DNA from: JBBTCJ01 sp038043285
Lineage (GTDB): Bacteria; Planctomycetota; Phycisphaerae; UBA1845
Direction of reading: 5' to 3'
NCBI GenBank assembly: GCA_038043285.1
Contig: JBBTCJ010000027.1
Span: 1 to 61,574, forward strand
DNA length: 61,574 nucleotides
In this document: in pieces, positions 7,749 through 17,732 of the stretch
Numbering within the stretch: position 1 is the stretch's first letter
How the letters are laid out: every line of letters begins with the position of its first letter
Translations under genes and position numbers: made by a program
The notes under the pieces: model-generated
Told to the model about the DNA's origin: nothing
Database searches by the model: none
The model's input: the letters and a program-made list of their open reading frames with translations, nothing else

Positions 7749-10700
7749 ATGATCGCTAACGCGACGTTGCCTGTGCGAGATTATGCCAAGGTCGGCGACG
7801 CACTTCCGGTTCCGGACTTGATTGGACTTCAGGGGACGGCCTACGCGCGGTTCCTGCAGAAGGAGGCGGCTCCGGACAAACGCCAGAGTCACGGTCTGGA
7901 AGCCTTGCTGCGCGAAATGTTTCCGATCGACAGCTACGACGGCAAGCTTTCGCTGCACTACATCAGCTATGAATTGGGCAAGGCGCGGTATACGCCGGAC
8001 GAGTGCCGGGAGCTGCGCCTGACGTACGGCATGCCGTTGCGCATCCGCATGCGGTTGGTGCGCAAAGACAGCGACGAGATCCAGGAAGACCAGATCTACC
8101 TGGGCGACATGCCGATCATGATCGGCGGCGGCGAGTTCATCATCAACGGCGCCGAGCGCGTCATCGTCTCCCAGTTGCACCGCTCCCCGGGCGTGGACTT
8201 CATCAAGGATCAGGCAGAGGGGGACCGCGCCTTGCACACCTGCCGGATCATCCCGGAGCGCGGGAGCTGGATTGAGATCGAGGTGACGAAGAAGGACGTA
8301 CTGGTCATCCGCATCGACCAATCGAGCAAGATTCCGGCGACGACGTTCCTCCGGGCGATCGACGAACGATTCTCGACGGACGAATCGATCATTGAAGAGT
8401 TTTTTAAGATCAAATCGGTCAAGACGTCGGCGCTGAAGCCGGAGATGTACGCGGTGTCGACGATCGTCGACGAAGACAGCGAGGAGGTTCTGGTTCGGGC
8501 CGGTTGCCAGCTCGGAGACGCGGTGGAGCGAATCCAAGACCTCTCCATGCGGCAGCTTCGGGTGATCGACAAGGTCGTTGACCCGCTGGTTCTCAACACC
8601 CTGGCGGAGGATGGAGCGCGGACTCATGACGAGGCCTTGTTGAAGATTTATGCGCGGCTGCGCCCGGGTAATCCGCCGCAGCTGGACAAGGCGAGGAAGC
8701 TTTTTGCGGAGAAGTTTTTCGACGAGAACCGCTACCGCCTGGGAAAGGTCGGTCGATTCCGTCTCAACCGCAAGTTCGAGATCGAGAGCGACGCCGGGGC
8801 GATGACCCTGACGGTCGAGGACGTGATCCATTGCCTGCGGTATTTGCTCAAGCTCCGCACGGGCGAGGCGGCCTTCGCGGTGGACGACATCGACCATCTG
8901 GGCAACCGCCGCCTTCGAACGTTGGACGAGCTTTGTTCCGACGAGATGCGCAAGGGTTTCCTCAAGCTTCGGCGCACGGTGCAGGAGCGCATGAGCCTGA
9001 AGGATCCGGACCAACTCGGCCGCGTCGCGGAACTGATCAACAGCAAGTCGATCAGTTCGGCGATCGAGCTTTTCTTCGGCCGCGGCGAGCTGTCACAGGT
9101 GGTCGACCAGACGAACCCCCTGTCGCAACTGACGCACGAGCGTCGGTTGTCGGCGCTGGGCCCGGGCGGACTGAACCGCAAGCGGGCGGGGTTCGAGGTT
9201 CGCGACGTGCACATCAGTCACTACGGGCGGATCTGTCCGATCGAGACGCCGGAAGGCACGAACATCGGCCTGATCGCCTCGTTGAGCATCTACAGCACGG
9301 TGGACGACTACGGATTCCTGATCACCCCGTATCGCAAGGTGGGCAAGGATGGAACGCTCGCCGAGCATCGGTTTCTGCGAGCCGACGAGGAGATGCGCGA
9401 GATTCTCGCGCCTCCGGAAGCGGTGGTTCCCGGGACCAGCAAGTTGCGCGAGGGGCTGCTCATCGTTCGTCGCCACGGTGATCTTGGGCAGGCCAAGACC
9501 GACGACGTGACCTTCGTGGACATCTCGCCGAAGCAGACGATCGGCGTATCCGCGGCGTTGATTCCGTTCCTGGAGCACGACGACGCCAACCGGGCGTTGA
9601 TGGGCTCGAACATGCAGCGGCAGGCCGTGCCGTTGCTCACCGTGGAGGCGCCGCTGGTGGCCACGGGCATGGAGCGCTCGGTGGCCGCCAGCAGCGGAAT
9701 GGTCGTGCGGGCGCGGACCTCGGGGAAGGTGACCTTTGTCGACGCCAAGCGGATCGTGATCGACGAGACGGACGAATACGAACTGCGGAAGTTCCAGGGG
9801 CTTAATGAGCGGACGTGCATGAACCAGCGTCCCCTGGTTCGGCCCGGGCAACGGGTGAAGAAGGGCGAGATCATCGCGGATGGTCCGGGGATCGCGCATG
9901 GCGAGCTGGCGCTGGGGAAGAACGTCCTGGTGGCGTTCATGACTTTCGACGGGCACAACTTCGAGGATGCGATCGTGGTCGGCGATCGTCTGGTGCACGA
10001 CGACACGTTTACGAGTATCCACATCGACGAATACGACGTGGAGGTACGCGAGACCAAGCTGGGGCGCGAGGAGTTTACCGCGGATATCCCCAACGTCTCG
10101 GAGAAGGCGCTGGCGAACCTGGACCAAAACGGGATCGTGCGCATCGGAACACGGGTGCAGGCGCGGGATATTCTCGTCGGCAAGGTCAGTCCGAAATCCA
10201 AGACCGAGTTGACGCCGGAAGAAAAACTTCTGCACGCGATTTTCGGCCGGGCGGGCGAGGACGTGAAAAACGACTCGCTGGAGCTGCCCGCGGGCGAGGA
10301 AGGAATCGTGATCGGGGCCAAGAAGTTCAGCCGCCGGCTGCACATGACCGACGAGCAGCGGAAACAGCTTACCGAGGAAGTGGCGGTCTACGACCGGGAG
10401 CAGAACGCCAAGTTGATCGCGGTCTTCAAGCAGATGTGCCTGGAGATCGAGCAGGTCGTCGGGTCGCCGATGATCGACCCGAACACGCGGCAAAAGGTGG
10501 GACACAGCAACCTGGACGAGGTGATTCTCGAGCAGATTGACACCTTCGGCGACCACGTTCGCTCCCGCGACCTGAAATGGGTGAGGCCGGCGACGCACCG
10601 CGACGAGTGCCTGGCCGTGGCCGACCGTTATTGGCCCAGGATTATGGAGATCCAGGAGGAGCGCGATCGAAAGTCCGCACAGATGAAGCGCGGCGACGAG

Positions 10701-11528
10701 TTGCCGTCGGGCGTGCTGGAGATGGTGAAGGTCTACGTCGCCACGAAGCGTCAGATCTCCGTGGGTGACAAGATGGCCGGGCGCCACGGCAACAAGGGCG
10801 TCATCGCCAAGATCGTTCCGGAAGCGGACATGCCCTTCCTCGACGACGGCACGCCGGTGGACATCATGCTCAATCCGCTAGGCGTTCCGTCGCGTATGAA
10901 CGTGGGGCAGATTCTGGAGACGCATCTGGGCTGGGCCGCCCACATGCTTGGGTTCCAGGCCGTCACGCCGGTGTTTGACGGCGCGGCCGAGGCGGAGATT
11001 CACGTGGCGCTTTCCGAGGCCAACACCATCGCCGAAAAGCGAGCGAAGGACCAGGCGGCGGTGACCAACGCGGCCGAGGACGGGATGCATTTCTGCAAGT
11101 TGCTTCCGGGCGGAAAAGTCCGATTGCGCGACGGACGGACGGGGAGCTTTTTCGATCAGCCGGTGACCGTGGGTTACATCTACATGCTGAAGCTGCACCA
11201 CCTGGTCGACGACAAGATTCACGCTCGGGCGACCGGTCCGTATAGCTTGATTACGCAGCAGCCGTTGGGCGGCAAGGCGCGAACCGGCGGTCAGCGGTTC
11301 GGTGAGATGGAGGTTTGGGGGCTGGAGGCGTATGGGGCGGCCTACATTCTCCAGGAGCTGTTGACGGTCAAGAGCGACGACGTGGAAGGTCGCACCAAGA
11401 TCTACGAGACCATGGTCAAAGGGAAGAACACGCTCGAGGCGGGCACGCCGGTTTCGTTCGACGTGCTGTGCAACGAGATTCGCGGTCTTTGCCTCAACAT
11501 CCAGTTGGAGAAGCGGCGGATCGCATAG
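7749..11528 (+). CDS. rpoB: DNA-directed RNA polymerase subunit beta
   Basis: 1,259 residues; E. coli has 1,342. The catalytic core is intact: the rifampicin-pocket region (about residues 447-478: LSQVVDQTNPLSQLTHERR, then LSALGPGGL), CPIETPEGTNIGLI, GHNFEDAIVV, KMAGRHGNKGVIAK and the C-terminal GGKARTGGQRFGEMEVWGLE. I chose the ATG at 7749 because a GAGG lies 9 nt upstream and the next residues (MIANATLPVRDY) match the usual N terminus; a TTG at 7734 is less likely. The key rifampicin residues (Q, D, H, S positions) look wild type. The gene is followed by an acetyltransferase instead of rpoC. Confidence 0.97.
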   Translation: MIANATLPVRDYAKVGDALPVPDLIGLQGTAYARFLQKEAAPDKRQSHGLEALLREMFPIDSYDGKLSLHYISYELGKARYTPDECRELRLTYGMPLRIRMRLVRKDSDEIQEDQIYLGDMPIMIGGGEFIINGAERVIVSQLHRSPGVDFIKDQAEGDRALHTCRIIPERGSWIEIEVTKKDVLVIRIDQSSKIPATTFLRAIDERFSTDESIIEEFFKIKSVKTSALKPEMYAVSTIVDEDSEEVLVRAGCQLGDAVERIQDLSMRQLRVIDKVVDPLVLNTLAEDGARTHDEALLKIYARLRPGNPPQLDKARKLFAEKFFDENRYRLGKVGRFRLNRKFEIESDAGAMTLTVEDVIHCLRYLLKLRTGEAAFAVDDIDHLGNRRLRTLDELCSDEMRKGFLKLRRTVQERMSLKDPDQLGRVAELINSKSISSAIELFFGRGELSQVVDQTNPLSQLTHERRLSALGPGGLNRKRAGFEVRDVHISHYGRICPIETPEGTNIGLIASLSIYSTVDDYGFLITPYRKVGKDGTLAEHRFLRADEEMREILAPPEAVVPGTSKLREGLLIVRRHGDLGQAKTDDVTFVDISPKQTIGVSAALIPFLEHDDANRALMGSNMQRQAVPLLTVEAPLVATGMERSVAASSGMVVRARTSGKVTFVDAKRIVIDETDEYELRKFQGLNERTCMNQRPLVRPGQRVKKGEIIADGPGIAHGELALGKNVLVAFMTFDGHNFEDAIVVGDRLVHDDTFTSIHIDEYDVEVRETKLGREEFTADIPNVSEKALANLDQNGIVRIGTRVQARDILVGKVSPKSKTELTPEEKLLHAIFGRAGEDVKNDSLELPAGEEGIVIGAKKFSRRLHMTDEQRKQLTEEVAVYDREQNAKLIAVFKQMCLEIEQVVGSPMIDPNTRQKVGHSNLDEVILEQIDTFGDHVRSRDLKWVRPATHRDECLAVADRYWPRIMEIQEERDRKSAQMKRGDELPSGVLEMVKVYVATKRQISVGDKMAGRHGNKGVIAKIVPEADMPFLDDGTPVDIMLNPLGVPSRMNVGQILETHLGWAAHMLGFQAVTPVFDGAAEAEIHVALSEANTIAEKRAKDQAAVTNAAEDGMHFCKLLPGGKVRLRDGRTGSFFDQPVTVGYIYMLKLHHLVDDKIHARATGPYSLITQQPLGGKARTGGQRFGEMEVWGLEAYGAAYILQELLTVKSDDVEGRTKIYETMVKGKNTLEAGTPVSFDVLCNEIRGLCLNIQLEKRRIA

Positions 11529-11576
11529 GCTTTTTTCCCACGGTGTGTTACGGCTACAGGTGACCGGAGACCGGCA

Positions 11577-12071
11577 ATGTCCATGGAGATCGAACTTGAG
11601 GCGGCCAAACCGGCGGCGGAGGAGTTGCTGGCGTTCTACGCGAAACAGCAGCACGCGACGACGTACTCGCGGGAGAAGTTGCGGCGGATGCTGGACAACA
11701 CCTTCTGCATGGTGACCGCCCGCCGCAACGGCGAGTTGATCGGATTCGCCCGCGGCGTGACCGACGGGCTGTGGGGACGATTGGCGGAATGCAAGCTGGA
11801 CCCGGCGTACCAGGGGCCGGCCTGCGTGACGCGAAAGGACGGGCGCATCGAGCACGATTCGGAGGGGATCGCGCGGGAGATGGCCGTACGGGTCATCGAG
11901 GCCCTGCGGGCTTTCGGCGCGGAGCGCATTGACGCCGTGGCTTACGGCACAGAAGTGGATTTCTGCGAGGAACTCGGGTTCAAGAAGCTACGCGGCGTGT
12001 CGGCGTTGGAATTGACCGCGGTTTCTCCGGCGCCGGCGCGAGGGTTGGCGACGTCGGGAATTGCGGTTTGA
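11577..12071 (+). CDS. GNAT-like acetyltransferase inserted between rpoB and rpoC
   Basis: 164 residues. RRNGELIGFARGVTDGLW and LAECKLDPAYQGPACVTR resemble GNAT strand 3 to motif A, and CEELGFKKLRGV resembles the GNAT C-terminal end. The acetyl-CoA loop R/QxxGxG/A is weak, so substrate and even activity are open. The ATG follows ACCGGAGA. It lies 48 nt after the rpoB stop and 95 nt before rpoC on the same strand, so it should be co-transcribed with the two largest RNA polymerase subunits. Composition is like its neighbours. Possible roles are protein or antibiotic acetylation, but nothing in the sequence decides this. Confidence 0.75.
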   Translation: MSMEIELEAAKPAAEELLAFYAKQQHATTYSREKLRRMLDNTFCMVTARRNGELIGFARGVTDGLWGRLAECKLDPAYQGPACVTRKDGRIEHDSEGIAREMAVRVIEALRAFGAERIDAVAYGTEVDFCEELGFKKLRGVSALELTAVSPAPARGLATSGIAV

Positions 12072-12166
12072 TATGCATCGTGCCGTCACGCAGGGAATGC
12101 GGGGCGCGAGGTCGGAACCGTTGGATGGTCATGCGTTGCGGCGGGCGATTTGGGGATTGAGTCGGT

Positions 12167-15100
12167 ATGCTCGATAACATCTACGATCGTGTCAACGATT
12201 ACAGTCGGGTGCACATTTCGCTGGCGTCCCCCAACGACATTCGCAGCTGGTCGTTCGGCGAGGTGAAGAAGCCCGAGACCATCAACTACCGAACGTATCG
12301 TCCGGAAAAGGACGGTCTGTTCTGTGAGCGCATCTTCGGGCCGGAGCGCGACTGGGAATGCGCCTGCGGGAAGTTCAAGGGCACCAAGCACAAAGGAATC
12401 ATCTGCGACCGCTGCGGCGTGAAGGTCACCCATTCCCGCGTTCGTCGGAAGCGCATGGGGCACATCAACCTCGCCGCTCCGGTGGTGCACATCTGGTTCT
12501 TCAAGGCCATGCCGTCGCGGCTGGGCGCCTTGTTGGAAATGAAGACCGGCGACCTGGAAAAGGTGGTCTACTTCCAGGATTACGTGGTGGTCGATCCGGG
12601 CGACACGCCGCTCAAAGAAAAGCAACTGCTGACCGAGGAGGAGTATCGCCAGGCCCGCGACCAGTACGGCAAGACGTTCACGGCCATGATGGGCGCCGAG
12701 TCGGTCAGGGATCTGCTGCAACGGCTTGACCTGGCGAAGCTGTCCGCGGAAATCCGCGAAGATCTGGCCAAGACCGGCAGCAAGCAACGCGAGAAGGACC
12801 TTGCCAAGCGCTTGAAGGTGGTGGAGGCGCTTCGGGGGTCGCCCAACGAGGCGGCATGGATGGTGCTGGAGGTCATTCCGGTCATTCCGCCCGACCTGCG
12901 CCCCTTGGTGCTGCTGGACAGCGGGAACTTCGCGACCAGCGACCTCAACGACCTCTACCGCAGGATCATCAACCGCAACAGTCGATTGAAGAAGCTGGTC
13001 GACCTCAACGCGCCGGAAGTCATCATTCAGAACGAAAAACGCATGTTGCAGCAGGCGGTCGACGCCTTGTTCGACAACGGCCGCTGCCGCCGCCCGGTGC
13101 TCGGATCGAGCAACCGCCCGCTGAAGTCCATGACCGACATGATCAAGGGCAAGCAGGGTCGGTTCCGTGAGAACCTGTTGGGCAAGCGCGTGGACTATTC
13201 GGCCCGGTCGGTGGTCGTGGTCGGTCCCGAACTGCGGTTGAATCAGTGCGGCCTGCCCAAGAAAATCGCCCTCGAGCTGTACCAGCCGTTCATCATCCGC
13301 AAGCTGAAGGAACGCGGACTGGCGGACACGATCAAGTCGGCCAAGAAGATGCTGGAGCGGCGCGATCAAGCGATCTGGGACATCCTTGAAGAGGTGATCT
13401 ACCAGCATCCGGTGCTGTTAAACCGTGCGCCGACGCTGCACCGAATGGGCATTCAGGCGTTTGAGCCGGTGCTGGTGGAGGGGAACGCGATCAAGATTCA
13501 TCCGCTGGTGTGCAAGGGCTTCAACGCCGACTTCGACGGGGATCAGATGGCCGTCCACCTGCCGCTGTCCATCGAGTCGCAGGTGGAGGCCCACGTGCTG
13601 ATGATGTCGACGAACAACATCTTCAGCCCGGCCAACGGCAGCCCCATCATGTCCCCGACGCAGGACGTCGTGCTCGGCGTGTTTTATCTCACGACCGACC
13701 ACGTGAGCGGACCGGCTGACGAAAAGAGCGCCCCGTCGTTCGGCAGCTACTTCGAGGCGCTGACCGCGTACGACCACAGGCGAATCGCCATTCACGACCG
13801 CATCAACGTTCGGATCACGCGGACGCAGGTGGTGGACAACGTCAAGGAAGGTCCGAAAGCGACGCCCAAGAATGGGCGAATCCTGACCACCATCGGACGA
13901 ATGATCTTCAACGATATTCTTGTGCCGAGCATGCCGTTCTACAACTGCATGTTGTCGCAAAAGGGTTTGGTTCGCGTGGTCGCGGATTGCCATGAAATGC
14001 TCGGGCGGTCGGCGACGATCAATCTGTTGGACGACGCGAAAGAAGTCGGATTCAAGTGGAGCACGCTGGCCGGGTTGTCCATCGGCATGAACGACATGCG
14101 GGTTCCGGCGGCGAAGCCGAAGATCATCGAGGCCGCGGAGAAGTCCGTCGCCCAGGTTCAGAAGTCCTTCGACGAGGGCACGCTGACGCGGCTGGAGCGA
14201 TACAATCAGGTGATCGATATCTGGATTCACGCCCGCGAACGGGTCACCGAGGCGATGATGAAAGAGTTGCGCGACGACTACCGGGACAAGGACGGAAACT
14301 ACAAGAACCCCGGCGATGCGGGATCCACAGCGTACCTCAACCCCATTTATCTGATGACCCAGTCGGGGGCCCGTGGAAGCGTGGACCAGATCCGGCAGCT
14401 CGCGGGTATGCGGGCGTTGATGGCCAAACCGTCGGGAGAAATCATCGAGGCGCCGATCAAAGCCAACTTCCGCGAGGGCCTGTCCGTGCTGGAGTATTTC
14501 AGTTCCACGCACGGCGCGCGGAAGGGTCTGGCGGATACCGCCTTGAAGACCGCGGACTCGGGGTACCTGACGAGGAAATTGGCTGACGTCGCCCAGAACG
14601 TTATCGTCAACCTGTTGGACTGCGGAACGGTCAACGGAATCACCAAGGCGGCCACCTATCGCGGTGAGGAGATCGAAATCCCACTGCGCGAGCACGTCAT
14701 CGGACGCATGGCCCGCGACGGCATCCGCAACCCGGTGAACGACCAGTTGATCGTGGCCGAGAACGAAATCATCACCAAGGAAATCGCGGCGCGAATCGAA
14801 GGTCTGGGGATCGACAAAATCCGCGTGCGAAGCCCTCTTTCCTGCGAAAGCCCGCGCGGCGTTTGCGCCCGATGCTACGGCATGGACATGTCCACGGGGC
14901 GGCTGGTCGAAGAGGGGCTGGCCGTGGGCATCATCGCCGCCCAGTCCATCGGCGAGCCGGGAACGCAGCTGACCATGCGTACGTTTCACACCGGCGGCGT
15001 GGCCCAGAAGGCGGCGATGGAGAACTCGCTGAAGGCCAGCCAAAAGGGCTTCGCGAAGTACCACGACCTCAACCCGGAGAAGGTCAAGTACGACGACGGG

Positions 15101-16582
15101 ACGAGCGCGATCGTGGTGCTGAAGCGAAACGGCGAGATTGCCGTGGTGGACGACAAAGGGCGTGAGCTTTCACGCGACAAGGTCGCCTACGGGGCGGTGC
15201 TGAAGGTGACCGACGGACAGGCGGTCGCGCGGCGAGACGTGTTGTGCGAATGGGATCCGCACATGACGCCCATCCTCGCGGAGGTCGGCGGATTCATTCG
15301 CTTCCAGGACGTTGCGGACGGCGAAACCGTCCGGCTGGAGCAGGAGGGCGGACGCTCGCGCTTCGTGGTGATCGAGCACAAGGGTGAAAAGCACCCTCAG
15401 ATCATCATCGAGGACAAGAGCGGAAAGGTGCTGGATTACCACTACCTGCCCGCCAAGGCACGCATTGAGATGTCGGAGGGGCAGCAGATTCAGCCGGGCA
15501 TGGTGCTGGCGCGTCAACCGCGAGCGATGGGCGGTACGCAAGACATCACCGGCGGTCTTCCCCGCGTCACCGAATTGTTCGAGGCACGGCGTCCGAAAGA
15601 GCCGGCGACGATGGCCGACATTTCCGGCAAGGTCGAGATCCGCCCCGACAAGCGCCGCGGCAAGATGACCATCGTGGTGCAAAGCGACGGCGGCATGGAG
15701 ATTGAGCATCACGTCCCGCAGGACAAGCACCTGCTGGTCCACGCCGGGGACCATGTGGAAGCCGGCGATCCGCTGGTCGACGGTCCCCTTATTCCGCACG
15801 ACATCCTGCGGATCCGCGGCGAAGAGGCGTTGTACGTCTATCTGCTCAACGAAGTACAAGCGGTGTATCGCAGCCAGAACGTGGGGATCAACGACAAGCA
15901 CCTGGAGATCATCATCGGGCAGATGCTGCGCAAGGTGAAGGTGGCCCATCCGGGCGACTCGATTTTCCTCCCCGGCGAGGTGGTGGACAAGTTCCGCTTC
16001 CGCTTCGAGAACGAGCGCTTGAGCAAGAGCGTGGTGATTTCCAACGCCGGAGACACCAAGCTGAAGGTCGAGCAAGTGGTGCTGAGGTCCGAGGTGGCGG
16101 AGGCCAACGCGGCGGCGGAGGTATCCGGCGGCGAGCCTGCGAAGGGGAAGAAAGCCAAGCCTGCTACCGCGACCACCGTGCTGCTGGGCATCACCAAGGC
16201 GAGTCTTTCCAGCGAGTCCTTCATTTCCTCCGCGTCTTTCCAGGAAACGACCAAGATCCTGACGGAGGCGGCCCTGGGCGGGGCCGTGGACGATTTGCGT
16301 GGATTGAAGGAAAACGTGATACTGGGGCACTTGATTCCGGCCGGGACCGGCTATCGTCGGTACCAGAAGATTCGAGTGAAGCACCTGGGCGAGCCGATCG
16401 CCGCTCCGGTGGAGCAGCCGGCAGAGATCGTCGGGGGGGCTGAGCTGGCCGGGATGATCGCCTTTGGCGCCGGCGGACCAACGATGGACGCTACGGCGGA
16501 CACCACGCCGGCCTTCTCGCTGGTCGACTCCGCGCCTGAGTCGGCGGTTGTGGATGAGGAGATCGTGGACAGCGGGAATTAG
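12167..16582 (+). CDS. rpoC: DNA-directed RNA polymerase subunit beta'
   Basis: 1,471 residues; E. coli has 1,407. The N-terminal zinc site is CACGKF...CDRCGV (from about residue 65). The Mg-binding active-site motif NADFDGD is at about residues 453-459. The bridge-helix/trigger-loop region includes QSIGEPGTQLTMRTFHTGG, and the second zinc site is CESPRGVCARCYG (about residue 893). The tail after about residue 1330 has an Ala/Gly/Lys-rich spacer, then the conserved ASFQETTKILTEAALGG and ENVILGHLIPAGTG, and an acidic end. It is followed by rpsL. Confidence 0.97.
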   Translation: MLDNIYDRVNDYSRVHISLASPNDIRSWSFGEVKKPETINYRTYRPEKDGLFCERIFGPERDWECACGKFKGTKHKGIICDRCGVKVTHSRVRRKRMGHINLAAPVVHIWFFKAMPSRLGALLEMKTGDLEKVVYFQDYVVVDPGDTPLKEKQLLTEEEYRQARDQYGKTFTAMMGAESVRDLLQRLDLAKLSAEIREDLAKTGSKQREKDLAKRLKVVEALRGSPNEAAWMVLEVIPVIPPDLRPLVLLDSGNFATSDLNDLYRRIINRNSRLKKLVDLNAPEVIIQNEKRMLQQAVDALFDNGRCRRPVLGSSNRPLKSMTDMIKGKQGRFRENLLGKRVDYSARSVVVVGPELRLNQCGLPKKIALELYQPFIIRKLKERGLADTIKSAKKMLERRDQAIWDILEEVIYQHPVLLNRAPTLHRMGIQAFEPVLVEGNAIKIHPLVCKGFNADFDGDQMAVHLPLSIESQVEAHVLMMSTNNIFSPANGSPIMSPTQDVVLGVFYLTTDHVSGPADEKSAPSFGSYFEALTAYDHRRIAIHDRINVRITRTQVVDNVKEGPKATPKNGRILTTIGRMIFNDILVPSMPFYNCMLSQKGLVRVVADCHEMLGRSATINLLDDAKEVGFKWSTLAGLSIGMNDMRVPAAKPKIIEAAEKSVAQVQKSFDEGTLTRLERYNQVIDIWIHARERVTEAMMKELRDDYRDKDGNYKNPGDAGSTAYLNPIYLMTQSGARGSVDQIRQLAGMRALMAKPSGEIIEAPIKANFREGLSVLEYFSSTHGARKGLADTALKTADSGYLTRKLADVAQNVIVNLLDCGTVNGITKAATYRGEEIEIPLREHVIGRMARDGIRNPVNDQLIVAENEIITKEIAARIEGLGIDKIRVRSPLSCESPRGVCARCYGMDMSTGRLVEEGLAVGIIAAQSIGEPGTQLTMRTFHTGGVAQKAAMENSLKASQKGFAKYHDLNPEKVKYDDGTSAIVVLKRNGEIAVVDDKGRELSRDKVAYGAVLKVTDGQAVARRDVLCEWDPHMTPILAEVGGFIRFQDVADGETVRLEQEGGRSRFVVIEHKGEKHPQIIIEDKSGKVLDYHYLPAKARIEMSEGQQIQPGMVLARQPRAMGGTQDITGGLPRVTELFEARRPKEPATMADISGKVEIRPDKRRGKMTIVVQSDGGMEIEHHVPQDKHLLVHAGDHVEAGDPLVDGPLIPHDILRIRGEEALYVYLLNEVQAVYRSQNVGINDKHLEIIIGQMLRKVKVAHPGDSIFLPGEVVDKFRFRFENERLSKSVVISNAGDTKLKVEQVVLRSEVAEANAAAEVSGGEPAKGKKAKPATATTVLLGITKASLSSESFISSASFQETTKILTEAALGGAVDDLRGLKENVILGHLIPAGTGYRRYQKIRVKHLGEPIAAPVEQPAEIVGGAELAGMIAFGAGGPTMDATADTTPAFSLVDSAPESAVVDEEIVDSGN

Positions 16583-16662
16583 GTTACGAGTTGAGCGAGC
16601 GCCGCGGGCGGTTCCTCACACCAACAATCATCATGAACAAGATTCTGGCAACGAGGTAACTG

Positions 16663-17052
16663 ATGCCGACCATCAACCAGTTGATTAAACGTGGACGCCG
16701 CGTCGTCACCAAGAAATCGAAAGTGCGCGATATCGACAAGTGTCCGCAGAAGCGGGGCGTGTGCCTGATCGTCAAAACGCAGACGCCCAAGAAGCCGAAC
16801 TCCGCCTTGCGGAAAGTGGCTCGCGTTCGGCTGAGCAACGGGAACGAGGTGACCGCGTACATTCCAGGCGTGGACCACAACCTCCAGGAGCACTCGATTG
16901 TGCTGGTGCGCGGGGGCAGGGTCCGCGATCTTCCCGGCGTGCGCTATCACATTGTTCGCGGGGCCTTGGATACCGCGGGAGTGGAGGCGGACAAGGACGG
17001 CCGGCCGCGGAATCGCAGCCGAAGCAAGTATGGCGTCAAGCGGCGCAAATAG
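16663..17052 (+). CDS. rpsL: 30S ribosomal protein S12
   Basis: 129 residues. S12 lies at the decoding centre. The motifs TPKKPNSALRKVARVRLS and PGVRYHIVRGALDT are standard. K43 is kept, but the residue in RVRDLPG that is usually Lys (K88) is Arg here (R88, codon CGC at 16924-16926). Lys-to-Arg at this position is a known streptomycin-resistance change in other bacteria. The ATG follows an ACGAGGTAAC. The next gene on the strand is a BioY-type transporter rather than rpsG. Confidence 0.97.
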   Translation: MPTINQLIKRGRRVVTKKSKVRDIDKCPQKRGVCLIVKTQTPKKPNSALRKVARVRLSNGNEVTAYIPGVDHNLQEHSIVLVRGGRVRDLPGVRYHIVRGALDTAGVEADKDGRPRNRSRSKYGVKRRK

Positions 17053-17127
17053 ACGAACGATTGGGAACCGTCGCGAGTGACACCAGACCGTAAAACAACC
17101 GGGCCATTCGAGGGAACGGTATTGTCG

Positions 17128-17715
17128 ATGACCATGACAGGCCGTGCGTTTGGCCGCGGCAAGGCGATGGCCTTTTCGGCGTGGTCCCCGCGAACCCGCC
17201 GATTGGCCGCTTCTTTTGCCTTTTGCGCGGCGACCGCGGCGGCCGCTCACGTTAGCGTTCCGGTTCCCGGGACGGTCGTTCCGATGACATTACAGTCGGC
17301 GGCCGTACTGTTGTGCGGCTTGGTGTTGCCGCCACCCTGGGCGGCGTCGACGATGGCGGTGTACCTGCTGGCGGGAATGGCAGGGCTGCCGGTCTTCTCG
17401 CCAGACTCTTTGGGCGTGTTCGGGCCGACCGGGGGATACTTGGTGGGGTTCCTGGTGGCTGCATGGCTTATGGGCACAGTTCGCGGGGCTTGCGGCGGTT
17501 TGATTCCATTGACCGTCGCGGCCATCGTAGGGCAGGTGACGGTCCTTGCCCTCGGCACGGCGTGGCTCGCGTGGTGTACCGGTAACGTTGAGGCTGCGGT
17601 ATTCGGCGGGCTGGCCCCGTTCGTGGTGAAGGCGATCGTTGAGCTTCTTCTTTCCGTGGGGATGGCGCCGCCGTTGCGGCGCTGGGTGCGGTTGGACGTA
17701 ACGAGGGTTGGTTGA
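17128..17715 (+). CDS. bioY: BioY-type biotin transporter component inserted between rpsL and rpsG
   Basis: 195 residues with the chosen start. BioY is the substrate-binding membrane subunit of biotin ECF transporters. The family signature is visible: VPVPGTVVPMTLQSAAVLLCGLVL, here split as VPVPGTVVPMTLQS and AVLLCGLVL; then LPVFSPDSLGVFGPTGGYL and a late AVFGGLAPFVVKAIVELLLS. About six hydrophobic helices are present. The start is uncertain: ATG 17128, TTG 17122 (GAGGGA 6 nt upstream) or GTG 17077. The stop at 17713-17715 lies only 17 nt before the rpsG ATG, so the gene is embedded in the ribosomal operon. No EcfA/EcfT genes are nearby. Confidence 0.88.
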   Translation: MTMTGRAFGRGKAMAFSAWSPRTRRLAASFAFCAATAAAAHVSVPVPGTVVPMTLQSAAVLLCGLVLPPPWAASTMAVYLLAGMAGLPVFSPDSLGVFGPTGGYLVGFLVAAWLMGTVRGACGGLIPLTVAAIVGQVTVLALGTAWLAWCTGNVEAAVFGGLAPFVVKAIVELLLSVGMAPPLRRWVRLDVTRVG

Positions 17716-17732
17716 CGGGGTTCAGGATACTT

